Shown: positions 1 to 11,943 of the stretch, one piece after another
Numbering within the stretch: position 1 is the first letter of the stretch
How the letters are laid out: every line of letters starts with the position of its first letter
DNA from: Nymphaea colorata
Lineage: Eukaryota; Streptophyta; Magnoliopsida; Nymphaeales; Nymphaeaceae
Reading direction: 5' to 3'
Length of the DNA: 64,000 nucleotides
Assembly: GCF_008831285.2 (NCBI RefSeq)
Contig: NC_045151.1
Location: forward strand, 617,544 to 681,543
Translations under genes and position numbers: made by a program
The notes under the pieces: generated by a model
What the model saw: only the letters and a program-made list of their open reading frames with translations
The model's database searches: none
What the model was told of the DNA's origin: nothing

Positions 1-900
1 TTTAAGAGTAGGGATTTGTCTTTTCTTAAATTTTTACCAAACCCAAACTATATATTTTCAAGACTTATAAAGGGCCAATTGAAATTTTTTATAAATGATA
101 GTGTGCATTTTATAAATTAATGAGACCCCAACATAGAAGGCAAAAATGAAGAATACATCATGCTTCAATTCTTTAATGTTATCAAGAAGCTCTGCGGAGA
201 CAACTGATAAAATCTGAACCATACAGAGAAGATTAGCACGACCACCGTGCAAAGACAAACCTCACTAAAAACTACATGAACTGAAGACCCTCTCCCCATA
301 TCTAGATTTTGTTTGTGTGCCATCTTCTAAAGTCAAATTTTGATGCTCAACCACTGGATGGATGGATTGAATGTGAGAAGAAATTTTGCATCTTGACTGG
401 CCTTATCCCCACCCAGTTCATTTTCTTTGTTCTTGTCTTTTCTTCTTCATGAGCTCTTAATCCCCTGGAATTATATCTTTTTCATAAAGAGCTCTCAAAA
501 TTTTCCTTTTGCGGTTTTCTTCCCTCATCCATTAGACCACATAGTTGTTGTGATTTACTAAATCAAAACCTAAGAAATCACATTATTTGTATGAGAGTTC
601 ATTCTTTTTCTTAATGTTTACACGAGGAAACCACCCAAGGTGTAAAACCCTTAAACCATGTACCCTTTGTTTGTTTCAAGATCAAGTAAACCTACAGTAC
701 ACCATTCAACTTGAGTTAGTGACTCAATTATAAGATTTTTCAAATTTGAAGAAAAAAATATTAAGATAGCTAAATTCTCTAAAGTGAAAATCTCGATGTA
801 AACAACTTTTCAAAGTGCAGCTACACAATTTAAATTTAAGCTCTTTCATAGTTTCTTTTATAGCAATTAAACAAAAATTGGAAAATGCCGTGCAATTTCT
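1..900. other. intergenic, no gene recognised
   Basis: AT-rich sequence with only short unrelated open frames on both strands. No family motif, RNA gene or terminal repeat was recognised. It lies upstream of the WRKY promoter region. Confidence 0.5.
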
Positions 901-1547
901 AGATGTACCTTCTTGACTACGAAACAACAAAGATGCAAGACCGACCTCGTGCCGTCCACTTTATCTGAAGACCAGATCCGACGGTCACCGTCATATGCTT
1001 TTCCACGTGGCATGTTCCCGACCGTAGAAACGTCTGGATGTTCCGCCAGGATGTTGCCGCCACAGAAAGCTACGTGAGCGACGCCTTACCTTATCGGTTC
1101 TCTTCCATGAGAAGCTTCATGGCAAACGTGCGGTGTCCAGAGGTGGTGACGTCACAGGCATGACGTTCTCGAGGACCAATAGCTGGCCGACACCTGTCAG
1201 TTAAGAAACTTCACCGTGGGGCTCAAGGAAAGAGCCTCATAATGACGGGAACTGCGAATTACGGTAATCCATCACCACGTAAATGGATCCGGGTCGACTC
1301 AGATCCAAATCATGCTACGAATAGAGTGGTTCAGGTGACGACCTTTTGGATCTGGACCGGATCCAGAAGGTCCTGACATGACGAGATCGAGTTCTGAAGG
1401 CTACTTTAGTCATTTTGGGAAGCCCCATTGCGAGGAAGCTGTAAAGGGAAAAGCGTGGCAGATCTGTGATTCTGTGGCGTTGCGAGGGCAGACGTTATTC
1501 ACGGGGGCCTATATAATTGGCCTGGCTTCCCACGTTCCGGAGAGGAG
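901..1547 (+). promoter_or_regulatory. putative promoter of the WRKY gene, TGACG-rich
   Basis: This stretch is visibly more GC-rich than its surroundings. A palindromic G-box (CCACGTGG) sits at 1003-1010. A palindromic TGACGTCA lies at 1147-1154, followed by TGACG cores at 1161, 1243, 1336 and 1379, and one inverted core (CGTCA) at 989. A TATA-like TATATAA lies near 1510-1516. TGACG pairs are the known as-1-type binding sites of TGA bZIP factors, which act in salicylate and stress responses. That they act here is inference. The TATA position places transcription start close to 1540, so the first ATG (1548) would have almost no leader. Confidence 0.5.
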
Positions 1548-4500
1548 ATGCGAGTCTCGCCCCACCGAAAGATGACCGACTTGTGCAAGAGCGCGAACCC
1601 GCCGGATTTTTTTCCGGCCAACTTCCAAGAGGACCACTTCCCCTTCGATATAGCAGACCTCCTGAACTTCACCTACGAGTCCGACGAGTCGTCCGACGTG
1701 AAGTTGGTGGACTCCGGTACCCCGGTCGAGAGCCCCAACTTCCCTGCTGCCAATTCCGGTGAAGCACTCCAGCAAGTAGGCGATTCCGGCGAAGTGCCCC
1801 ACCAAGTGGGCGATTCCGGCAAGAGGTGAGTAAACTTGGTCTCAATTCACAGTACACTAGAAGTGCTAGAATCAGCAAGAATCTATGTTGGTAGGCTATA
1901 TATATATTCTCACTAATTTGTGATTAGCAACTATAAGAGAGGTGATGTTGATCCTTCCTTTCTGAAACTGAGGAGGAAAGGAGAAAGGACAAGTTGGTAG
2001 GCTATTTATATATATATATATATACACTAATTTGTGATTAGCAACTATGAGAGGTGATATTGATCCATCCTTTCTGAAACTGAGGATGAAAGGAGAAAGG
2101 ACAAGTTGGTGCAGAGGGGTGTGGCTCATGGGACCAAGCAAGCGTCCAAAATTAGCCGGTAAGTTAAAAGAGATGGGCCAGGCTGCTTGGGACCTGCCGG
2201 ACCAACTAACAATAAGGCCGAGCCTTCCGGCCTAACAACCTACAGCGTAGGCCGCCGGCACAGTCTCCTCCTCTTTCTATGGGCCAGTTTAGCCGGAGCA
2301 GCTCCAAGAACTGATCGACAATCATCTAAGCAACATAATTCAAATTCAACCATAACTATAGATCTCTCTCTCTCTCAAAAAGTTTTTAGTTCCAATAAAA
2401 TTTCTAATCTATAAAATCCTATGTATAAGACCTGTGGATTTATTGGTGCAAAGTTTGGTTGGAAGGAGAAATCATCCGGCAGATTTTTCCATCATTGGCA
2501 GTGTTTAATTACATTCACCCACCATCGGACCTATAAGAAAAGTCTAAGATGATCGGAAGATTTCTAATCGCCATTGAAGAAAAGTCAAGATGACCGGAAG
2601 ATTTCTACTACTTGTCATTATATTATAGATGTACATGCATTAGAGAGGTGCTGATGATAGTCTGGGTTTTGGTTCAGGAATGGATCGAAGAAGAGAAAAG
2701 GAGAGCCATGCAGGGTTGCATTCAGGACAATGTCGGAAGTAGAGATCATGGACGACGGCTACAGATGGAGGAAGTACGGGAAGAAGTCTGTCAAGAACAG
2801 CCCCAACCCTAGGTAACCTACTTTCACGTCAGCTGTACTAACTCTATCATATCATATCATTCTTGTTTATGCCCTGTGAAATCTTCACCTACTAGTACAA
2901 ACTCCCACTCATTATACAATTTCCACTTTTGTATTATATGTATATATTATTAATACTTATATAATGATGTACCCATGACTAAATTAAGAATACCTTCTGT
3001 AAATTGTAGTGTCTTCTCCAAGTAATTATTTTTATTTTTTTTTAATGAGGAGAGCAAGGTATGAAAGTAAATGATCACAAACTTTACAACAAAAATATAA
3101 GCGAGTTGAGACTTTCAAATATGGTCTTGAATTTGACATTTTTTCCATCAGTTTGTCTTGATGCTCTAATTTAGTTGAGATGATGGGGGAAAGTCCTATG
3201 GTCCTTGAGTTTTGGCTGGTGGAGCCGAGGGGGTTGAATTAAAGTTTTTAAATTTTGATTATGACCAAAATATTATTTTTAAAATTTTTTATATAAAACA
3301 AGTAAAATTTTTAAAATTTAAATATAAAGTTTTTTAAAAAAACTTTTTGAGTTGAGGCTAAGGTTCATGCAAGCCCTACCTTGGCTCTGTTGCCTGTGGG
3401 TTATCTAATGCATTGGGGTCTTCGTTTAACCAGAACTTTGTAGTTTTTCATTGTTTAGGTCTGTGACAAATAAGAAGTGATTTTTTTTCTCAAATCTTGA
3501 AATTGTACTGTTTGCCTCCGAAACAAACTCCATGAAACTACTTACTAGACTTTATAGTTACAACACACTCAACCTCTCACTCACTCAGGCTATACCATCT
3601 TGGAAGAGCATATATGCGCTAATTAAAAAAGCATGGGACTTTAGAAATTGTGCGTTTAGATTACGTTAGGTTGTCGGCTCTATGATGAGCGTAGTCAACA
3701 ACCAGTCAAGCTTCAGCTTGACTGGAAGGTTACGCTTGAATTCATGAAATCAGTGGTTTTGAACCACAATAATTGACCTGGTTCTGCACAGTTTTTCTTG
3801 TTTATTTTTTTAAAACGCCGTTTTTAAATTAGTTTTGAAGAAAAACGACCAACAAAGTATGGTAATTGAGAAATAGTAAGAATTATGATCAGTTATGTGC
3901 GAAGGGATCTTTTGAACGGATTTAGTGGCCCTTTTTTGATAAGGCTCGACGCATTTATATGCATTCAAACTTACAAAGTTGACGGACTTAAGAGAGCCGT
4001 GTCAACTTAAAATTCTTTTTTTTAGATAATTAAGAAATTTCTTTGCATCATCCTACCTTATTTTTGGTCCCAAATTAGGACGGACGTACATGTTGACGTA
4101 CATGTTGACCGTGACTTAAGTATTATGTCCTTTCACCTACGATGGTAAAATGATTCGATTACCTATGACAATGTTGCAGGTGAAAAAACATGACATTAAT
4201 ATGTTGTTAATACCATTTCCACTTTTTACTCTATAACTAGAGGGATATTTTCATAATAGTATATAAAAAAAAACTTTTAGATTTTATTTTTGCCCATATA
4301 AGAAGAGTATTTTATATAACCAAGAAGATTATTTTGGTCATTTCCAACCTATAAGATATGGTCCTTTAGCTATAACATGTAACCTGCTGTATTACGCCGA
4401 TTTGTCTTTTTTTTAAAAAAAATTGGTATTTTCTTAATTGAGGCTACAAAAAAATCAAGGCTAAAATTAGGGCATTTAAACTTAGTCCATCTTTTTCATT

Positions 4501-5015
4501 TTTTAAACTACCGCTTTAATTACTTGAATGAGACCCTTAAAACTAAAACTGGTAAGAGAAAAGAAGTTGGTATTGTTGATTTTACTGGGTATCGTTGTAC
4601 TATATATATATATATATATATAGAGTGAGAGAGAAAGAAAAGTTGGTATGTATGATTTAGTTATAGATACACACATTATTAAATGGCTGAAAATCCCGCT
4701 ACTAAATTCAAAAGAATCTTTACATGGATTTGCAGAAATTACTACCGGTGCTCCTGTGCTGGATGCAACGTGAAGAAGAGAGTAGAGAGGGACAGGGAGG
4801 ACAACAGATTCGTGATAACCACGTACGAGGGCGTGCACAACCACGAGAGCCCCTGCATCATCTACTGCATCGCTCCTCGCCCAGCCGATAATCTTGGTCA
4901 ATTGTTCCACGTCAGTAACCCTGCCATTAATGGGGCTAACCAGACGATTGCAGCTGCTTTCATGGCGCAAGACGCGTCCCTACAACTTCTGCAGCCATTA
5001 CAGTTGCCTCTGTAG
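1548..5015 (+). CDS. WRKY transcription factor, group IIc, WRKYGKK variant (WRKY50/51-like)
   Basis: Nuclear DNA-binding factor assembled from three exons: 1548-1825, 2678-2812 and 4736-5015, giving 230 aa. All junctions are GT-AG and keep phase (phase 2 at both introns). The second intron splits the Arg codon just before NYYRC, the family's conserved R-type intron position. The N-terminus is acidic (residues about 15-65). A basic KKRK (97-100) precedes the WRKY domain. The heptapeptide is WRKYGKK (123-129), not the usual WRKYGQK. The zinc finger is C-X4-C-X23-H-X1-H (C143, C148, H172, H174). The sequence resembles the Arabidopsis WRKY50/51 clade from memory. An in-frame ATG at 1572 (222 aa) may be the true start, because a TATA-like box lies only about 35 nt before 1548. 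Family members act in salicylate/jasmonate-linked defence; that role here is inferred. Confidence 0.9.
1887..2110 (+). repeat. tandem duplication inside WRKY intron 1
   Basis: Two adjacent copies of a unit of about 106-112 bp (1887-1992 and 1993-2104), each beginning GTTGGTAGGCTAT, then a short TA run, ACTAATTTGTGATTAGCAAC, and a purine-rich end. A third partial start (GTTGGT) follows at 2105. The copies differ by several substitutions and TA-run length, so this is an old local duplication. It lies wholly inside the intron. Confidence 0.85.
2813..4735 (+). other. WRKY intron 2 with repeat relics
   Basis: The 1.9-kb R-type intron contains an AT-rich element with GC-richer ends at about 3213-3412 (start GGTGGAGCCGAGG; end reverse-complements to an AGAGCCAAGG motif), which looks like a degenerate MITE. 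It also holds a near-perfect 24-bp palindrome at 3702-3725 and a (TA)n tract at 4600-4622. No coding motif was seen. Confidence 0.5.
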
Positions 5016-5390
5016 CTGCAGATGAACAGCGCCGCTTCTATGAATGTCGACTTCATCCTATATGGAAGCCACAAAAGCGTACCTGAGCCCTTCTGCTAGG
5101 GAAGATGAAGGGGGCGCAGGTCGTTTACAGAGCGGATTATCAGGAACTTGCTACCATCTTCCTAATTTCTTTCGTTTTCGCCGTTTCGGAAGGTTGTGGT
5201 CTTCCTTTTCATGGGCTCCTTGAATCGAGAGTTCAGGTACCCTTTTGTGGTTTCCTCATCTGTTTATACAGTAATCGCCATTTTAGATTCAGAAGCTTTC
5301 AGGAATGCATTGGCTGGGGGATGATTCCGAATTGAATTGGTTAAAAAATAGAAGAAATCAAAACAGATCAACAACCAAAGAACAAAAACT
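5016..5390. other. WRKY 3' flank, nothing else recognised
   Basis: The sequence after the WRKY stop codon holds one short open frame (from 5105) with no recognisable domain. It probably includes the 3' UTR; no polyadenylation site could be fixed. Confidence 0.4.
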
Positions 5391-5499
5391 ACAAGGTTCG
5401 AAGCCCATTAACTTGCCCTTGGTTTATATTCAAGAGACAATCTCAGCAGAAATAAAGTCTTGACAAATCACCATCCCATTAGCCTGTTCTACAGAATGC

Positions 5500-5904
5500 A
5501 TGTATACAGAACCTAATTACAGTTTGCAGCAAAACATCCCTGCAACCATCTCTTCACATTTCCACAATCCATCCTCTCCAATCCGTAATCAACCACAGAA
5601 TGGAAAAAAGTTTCCGGATTTCAGCCAAACCTCCATGGCATATTTGGCCTCCTTTGACAAGATTGTTCTAAAAAGACTTCACAGCACCAACACGCTAGTC
5701 TTCCCGTTCATTCTTCATTTCTTTGCAGGCAAATCTCCCCCGATTCCGCCAAGCAAGCTCAGAGCAAAAATCCCCATGTGGGATTCCTTGCACACCGAAG
5801 CAAGACACCACAAATTTCCAAATCCCCGGTGCAACAGGACAATTGAGCAATAAATGAGTCTGGTCTTCGCACGCTCTGCTGTCCAACCAGCACATGGAAG
5901 CCAT
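5500..5904 (-). pseudogene. LINE reverse transcriptase relic (zf-RVT region)
   Basis: On the minus strand the frame 5904-5695 encodes a stretch with the spacing of the zinc-binding domain at the C-terminus of plant LINE polyproteins: a Cys near the start, then CEDQTHLLLNCPVAPGIWKF, then FGVQGIP. The EDxxHLLLxCPxxxxIW pattern is characteristic of that family from memory. The frame is broken by stops further downstream (about 5695-5500). No RT catalytic core or endonuclease is present, so this is a decayed 3' fragment. Confidence 0.65.
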
Positions 5905-6299
5905 TACAATGCCAACATCTGAAGGCTTCCATCAATAACCAACCGATTAGAACAGCTGACATGTACAAACCAGCAGGCACGAAGGAACGACCCACCTGCA
6001 CTAATTCATCTTTACCCTTTTTATTCTTCTCCGGGCACATATCTTTTTTCTTGGCGTCACCAATTTATGAGAATCATTCATGTAACAACAGGAACCACAT
6101 GAGCCTCCGGCTCTTTGTTCAACCGATTCCAACTTGCACCTTATCTGTTTTGGTTTTAGTTTTAAAAGTGTTGGAAACAAGTGACAATTAATCATTTTAA
6201 ACAATCCCTTTTATAAAGGTTGGAAATTTCTCACAATCTTCAATAAAATAGACATCGGTAAGAAATTCAATAAGATTTTGGAAACCGGGTCTGTATAAA

Positions 6300-6520
6300 A
6301 TTGCTCGGGCTAAGCTCAGCTTGATAATATATACAAATATGTTTATTATATTCTAACCTATTTTTTTCATGAAAAATGTGTTTTTAAAATTTATATACTT
6401 TAAATATTTTTTTATTATAACTGAGTCGAGATGGCCTTGGCTTCGGTTGTGCCCAAGCCAAAGGCTCAACCACTGGGCCAGCTCGAGCTGGGCTTCGAAT
6501 CGGGCCGGGCCCAGCCCTAA
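6300..6520. repeat. GC-ended, AT-cored repeat (MITE-like)
   Basis: A short element-like stretch with GGGCC/CGAGC-rich ends (CTCGGGCTAAGCTCAGC near 6304; GGGCCGGGCCCAGCCC near 6502) around an AT-rich core. Two similarly built stretches occur at 22.03-22.32 kb and 60.71-60.89 kb. Ends and target duplication are not clean, so the class is not assigned. Confidence 0.4.
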
Positions 6521-7657
6521 TAGCATATCCTCACACTGAGCATGCCCTGTAGATTGCCTGGTAATTCTGCCACCTCATTCATTGTTCCTTATATCCATCT
6601 ACTGCTCTTTCATCAATTCTTACATGCCAAGTAAACTTCTTATTAATGGAGAACATTAAATTCTTCCACATTTGGGGAAGCACTTACTCTTTGTTCTTCC
6701 AGCGCTCACCAGGTATTGTCCTCTTACATCATGCACCTCATGTAAGCAAAATCAGTGGTGCTGACCTCAGCAATTTGAGAGCATCTTTCACGATATTCAA
6801 TGCATTTTTCTATTCGAATTCGAGTTCCGAAGGGCCAAGGTAGGTGTGGACATCGTGTGGGCAATTACCTATATTGGCTCAAAAAAGTATTTATTTTCAT
6901 TTTCAATAGTTTTTCTCATTTACATACAAGTACCACTTATAAATTTAAAATTATATGATTAGTGCTTCTTCATTACTCGAGCAGGAATTTTAAAATGAGA
7001 TTCCAGTATCCATGGAGAACTGTCAGGACTCGAGCTGAGGAGAAAACAAACAACCGGAATTTTGTTTGGTTTTGATCAAAATCAGCCTACTGCTCCTTTT
7101 ATCCACGCCAGATTCGATTACTCAAGCACATACGTCATCAGATCAAATCGTTTTCATGAAAAAAACTTGTCTTTTCTCGGCTTGATCTTTAATCCTAGCC
7201 ATACAAAAAAAAAAAAAAAGTACACATTTTCCTTTAAAATTCTTGATATATACTACAAGAAATGCAGTGTGACGCATGTGCAGTTCGCCATTAAATTATA
7301 GCTGTAAAATATTCTATCGCATTTTTTATCACGTGGCAATAATACTTTTACTGACATTTTTCTTCCAGCGCTATTGATGGGAGGAATTCTTCCAATGAAA
7401 GTGCCAGTTCGTTGTTTATATTTACTGACGTTTACAAAAATTTTCACTAGACTCCGATGAAAATTTTGGTTTAAATTATATAATATTAACTCTTGTCAGG
7501 AAAAAAATTCTTTAACTCTGCCCCTGGAACTATATTTTATCCTAGGTGTTAATAAGATATTATGTAAGTCTTAGTGGGTGGTGATCAAGTCGTAAGATGG
7601 AAATGTAATGAGCAGTAAGCTAAATCCTAGATTGGTGTAATGCCCTTGTCCTCTCAA
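6521..7657. other. intergenic, no gene recognised
   Basis: AT-rich DNA with short unrelated open frames and a poly-A run near 7205-7219. Nothing recognisable was found. Confidence 0.4.
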
Positions 7658-7800
7658 GGCGTGTTTGAATGGCTGACGAAGCTACCATGGATCCATCTTT
7701 CAGGCTGCGTGCAAACACGAGATTAAAAATTACGAGATGCTCGGTCTCTTTTTCTCCCTTGCATTTTGGCTGCGCTGATCTCCACCATTCAAACATGCCC
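7658..7800. mobile_element. small MITE with long terminal inverted repeats
   Basis: The left end GGCGTGTTTGAATGG (7658-7672) is matched, reverse-complemented, by CCATTCAAACATGCC (about 7784-7799), allowing one or two mismatches. The length is about 143 bp and there is no coding capacity. The G-rich CGTGTTTG terminus is typical of non-autonomous plant DNA transposons. The flanks (CTCTCAAG and CTTCAAAG) match only partly, so superfamily is left open. Confidence 0.7.
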
Positions 7801-8147
7801 TTCAAAGCCAACCAGTAAAATATCTTGACCTTTAAAGTAAGCAAAATCTCTTTAAAAGCAACATTTCTTTAATACAACACATAAAAAACTGTAGTTTAAA
7901 ATAAATAAATTCGGCAAGGAAGGTCTACCACTAATTAGAGGGGGTTGCCTGTTCTCATGAAAACCCAAGGAAAAAAAAGGGGGAAGATGTTCCAGCCGTT
8001 TTAGGAACAAGCCAGATTCGACTCTGGATTTTAGTTATACGAATGCTGACCACTGATATGAAAAATCAAGCCACATTTTCCTTGACCCTTCCTTCCCTTC
8101 AAGGCCAAACTAGAGGCACTTAACCGTCCGCGTATCTTCCTCAGCCT

Positions 8148-8149
<2 letters not shown>

Positions 8150-8187
<38 letters not shown>
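8150..8187 (+). repeat. (CA)n(GA)n microsatellite in the DCC gene leader
   Basis: A (CA)5-6 run followed by a (GA)13-14 run ends two bases before the start codon at 8189. GA/CT tracts are common in plant 5' leaders and core promoters. Here the run is probably transcribed. Confidence 0.8.
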
Positions 8188-8188
<1 letters not shown>

Positions 8189-8191
<3 letters not shown>

Positions 8192-11100
8192 GCTATGCGG
8201 CTTGTCTTCCCCAATTGTCCGGCATCATCATCGTTCTCTTGCTCAAGAAGTGGCCACCATCATCGTGTGTGGTGTTCGGCTTCCTCACCCTTACCACCTG
8301 CAACTGTGTTGAAGAAGGGAGCTGTAGACTGGAAGAAGGCCACCTCCCATTTCTTCGAATCCGACACGAGACCCATCATGCTCTTCGATGGTAATCTCCC
8401 ACTTAAATTCTTTTGCTCGCCCTTTCAATCTCTTAGAAGAGGAACTTGCTTTTGTTAATCGACTGCTGTGCACAGTAAACAGAGAACGCACGTGCTAAGC
8501 ATTCCAACGGAGCATGCATCCAACTTCCAAATCCAACACCTGATTTTGTGAAAAGTGTCCATACAAGAGTTTGTTGGTTCTGAGATGTTTCTGTAGTCTA
8601 GTCTGGTGAAATAAGCATCTAACAATTGGCTATTGCCGATTCAACTGTTCTCACTTATGTTCTACCTGATCTAACAGTGGTATTTCTTGGTTGGGTAGAA
8701 ATTTGGGATGCCATTAGAGTATGTAGGGATTTTTTCGCAAGAACATATCGGAATCGTACTCAAAAATTTGATATGGCAATATAACAATAGGTCACTTTGT
8801 TGGCTGTACCCAAAAGTATACATATCAATGTTTTCTTTATTTTCACCAAAAAAACATGGATTTTCATCCTTAAAGAGTGAATCTTGCCCTTATTTATAGA
8901 GAGAAATAAATGAGGAACAATGTAGGAAAGCAGAACTAATGAGGATAAAATTTAATAGGTTTGTGTCGGCTATTAATTATCGTTAAAGCGAAACTAGTAA
9001 TACAAGTACATGTTTGAAAGTTTCAGAGAATAAGACCTTTGTATCAGGTGCAATTTTTGAATAATCAAGAAAAATCATGCAATTTTTTTGAATGATCCAT
9101 CATGTGGGTGGGTAGAGGGGAAGTTTGGGAAATGGTGTTTAGTTTTACTTCATGTTCCCAAAGTTTCTAAAGGCTCGTATCCTTTTACTGCTGTAGGTGT
9201 CTGTAATTTATGCAACGGCGGAGTAAAGTTTGTCCGTGATAATGATCACAACAGGTTAGTGTTTGTTCATACCTTTTGCATAGTACCTTGTCCCTCTGCA
9301 CTTCTTCTACTCCAAAAAATAAAACAAGTAATTGGTGCATTCGAAGAAATCATATTTTAGATACACGTGCGGTAACAGCAGAATCTTCAAACTCGCCTAC
9401 TTTACTTTGATTAATCCTGTAGTTATGACATTTGCAGTTTGAAAGTTTTCATCCATCTTGGGCCAGGTGCTCAGAAAGATTGGTGGCAAACACAGATATG
9501 TGATGGCTTGAGTGAAAAAATTAAAGTTGCTAACTCTTGATTGAAGTCAATTCACTTGAATGAAATGGACAGTGATTTTTCATCTTCCATTTCTAGATAA
9601 AGTGAAGGAGAATGAGCAAGCAACAGTAGCAGTTGGATAGCTCTTTAGTCTCACAGTCTGGAAGTCTACATATTCTGTACCACAATGCTCTATTTGGCAA
9701 ATTAGAGTAAGCTAGCAAGTAATGGTACTTCAGTGTCATGCTAATTGTGCTGTGTCAAGGTTAATCTGTCAAGACGCATACAGCAATCTCTTGTGACTTT
9801 AGTTTGGTAAAAATTCGCAGCGTGAGTAACGGTTTCCAAATGCTTTCTCCAAAATTTGCAAAAGATTTTGGGTTTATGAAATTTAATTAAGCGTCTGTGT
9901 TAGAATGTAAGCTGGATACATGGAAAAGCAATTCGGCTTCTACTGATTGTGGTTCACAAGGTAGCAGAAAACAAAACCAAAAGAATGAAATCTATAGGTA
10001 AGAAAAGCAAGGGACTAGAAAACCTTGAACAAAAAGCATATGGCCGCTGTTCTTTCTTGTCGTTCTCGTCAAAAGCAAAATTGCAGTTTATATCAGAGGA
10101 AAGTTGTCTGTGAGGGGTGTTTTGAGGTACAGTAATTTGTATAACAATCATTGAAAGGGAATAAGAAACATTACTCCAAAGATACCGTTTTTGCTAAACA
10201 GTTTGCCTAGGATCTAAGCAGTTAAAATCTGGTGATTGCAGTTTTACTTGTGTGCTCTATGCTTAGGGGCTTATTTTGTACCAGATCATATTAAACCTCT
10301 AGAAGGCATTTCGTATGGGACAGGCTAACCAGGTTATCCATTGACAGGGATGTATCGTTCTAGTTGGACACCCGGTATATCTTTGATTACACAATTCAGG
10401 GTTCCTGTAATAAGTCAAAGTTTTGCTTTTCCCCTCTATCCAGGAATCTTGAAGTTTGAGTCACTGATTATATTAAGCGTTTATATGTTCTCTATTAGTG
10501 GATTATCTAACAGGACCTTATACATGCAACCAAAGTTCCTAAAAAATAGCATTGAAACAAAAACACTGGACTCATTAGATGTGAACTATTAAACAGGAGG
10601 ATCAGATATGAAGCACTTCAGAGCGAGTCAGGTAGGAAACTGTTGCAGAGGTCTGGCAGGTCACCTGATGACATTTCAAGTGTGGTGCTTGTTGAGAAAG
10701 ATAGGTGAGGTTCTTCCTGAAGGAGCTCCAGATTTCTGCTTCGAAAGTCTGAAGCAATCGGTTTGGACTTACTCATATCCAAAACTTTTTGCACCTATGA
10801 GATCTTTCCTTACTGCTTCCTATCTTATTATAACATCTAAAAGAGAGTGAAACTTTGTTCCTGTCATCGCTATGTTCTCACCAGTTTCTGCCGTAAATAA
10901 CCAGGTCGTATATAAAATCAGAAGCAGTGCTCAAGATCATGGAATATCTGGACATGCCTTTTCCTCAACTGTCTCTTTTTATTAAGCTCATACCCTTGTA
11001 AGCTTCCAATTGTTTTCAAACAATGCAATTCAGAAATTCCTAAACAAATTTTCTGCAATTTATGTTATTGGTTCTAAATTTCTAATCTGCTTCCGTACAT

Positions 11101-11227
11101 CAACTAACTTATGTGCCTACTCGGCGTAACTTGCATCTCTTCCAGGTTCATGAGGGACACTGTATATGACACAGTTGCAAACAATCGATATGCGTTCTTT
11201 GGCCGATCTGATGCTTGTGAAATCTAG
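8189..11227 (+). CDS. DCC family (DUF393) thiol-disulfide oxidoreductase-like protein, probably plastid-targeted
   Basis: Five exons give 180 aa: 8189-8390, 9197-9254, 10597-10704, 10905-10997 and 11146-11227. All introns are GT-AG and phases agree. The N-terminus (about 35 residues; Ser-rich, His/Arg-containing, few acidic) looks like a chloroplast transit peptide. The DUF393 core starts at FDGVCNLCNGGVKFVRD with the C-x-x-C pair at residues 70 and 73. It continues through RIRYEALQS, KSEAVLKIMEYL and ends with the family-typical VANNRYAFFGRSDACEI. The family is predicted to have thioredoxin-like redox chemistry, but substrates are largely unknown. The exon 3 acceptor could shift by 3 nt (10597 or 10600), removing one Arg. 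The gene is convergent with the PPR gene, 716 bp away. Confidence 0.9.
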
Positions 11228-11943
11228 GAAATCTTCACAGCCATCTTATCTGAATTCAATGACACGGCTGGATATATTGCCATGTCGACTTGGCAACTCT
11301 CAGGCGATGACTGTAAGTCCTTGCCAAATACTTGACCAGCGCACACCGTCTGTGGTGTTACCATGTAACAGAGCTTTGTAATGTATCTGTATTTGAAGCG
11401 TCAAGATAGAAGTCATTATTACTTATTTGTCTTCTCAGACATCTGTACAGTCACAGTTTACGTTATAAATCACATAGAGATGCACACTTTACATCTTCTC
11501 CATCCATTTGAATCAGGTCAGCTATTTGTACCCAAAAAGGGTTGGTGGATCTCTTCCATCTTAAAATACCCCTGAAAGCCAGGATCTCAAATTCCTCATC
11601 CGATGTGGGAAATAAATACATGGATCCATCAAATGCATAACCTGAGATCGTCCAACTGTTTCAGATGCTCTCTAAAGAAGGATGGTCGAGTCTGTGAACT
11701 GGAAGGATGGTCGAGTCTGTGAACTGGACCACCGCCATCCATTTTCAGATCACTGCTTTTGAGATTCTTGGGGCCTCACATCAGCCCCAGAATCGCAGAG
11801 GCAAGGCATTCAAACGTTGCTAATTCCATATCTTCAAGCAAATTTGATAATGTATCTTCCATTTTATCGCTGCCTCATTTTCTCTAGCTTCTTCTTGACA
11901 GTGTTCCACACCTCAGTATGATGGCATCTGTATTTAGGGGAAT
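11228..11943. other. convergent intergenic region between DCC and PPR genes
   Basis: This should contain both 3' UTRs. The only structure is a perfect 25-bp tandem duplication (11678-11702 and 11703-11727, unit beginning AAGGATGGTCGAGTC). No coding motif was recognised. Confidence 0.5.
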
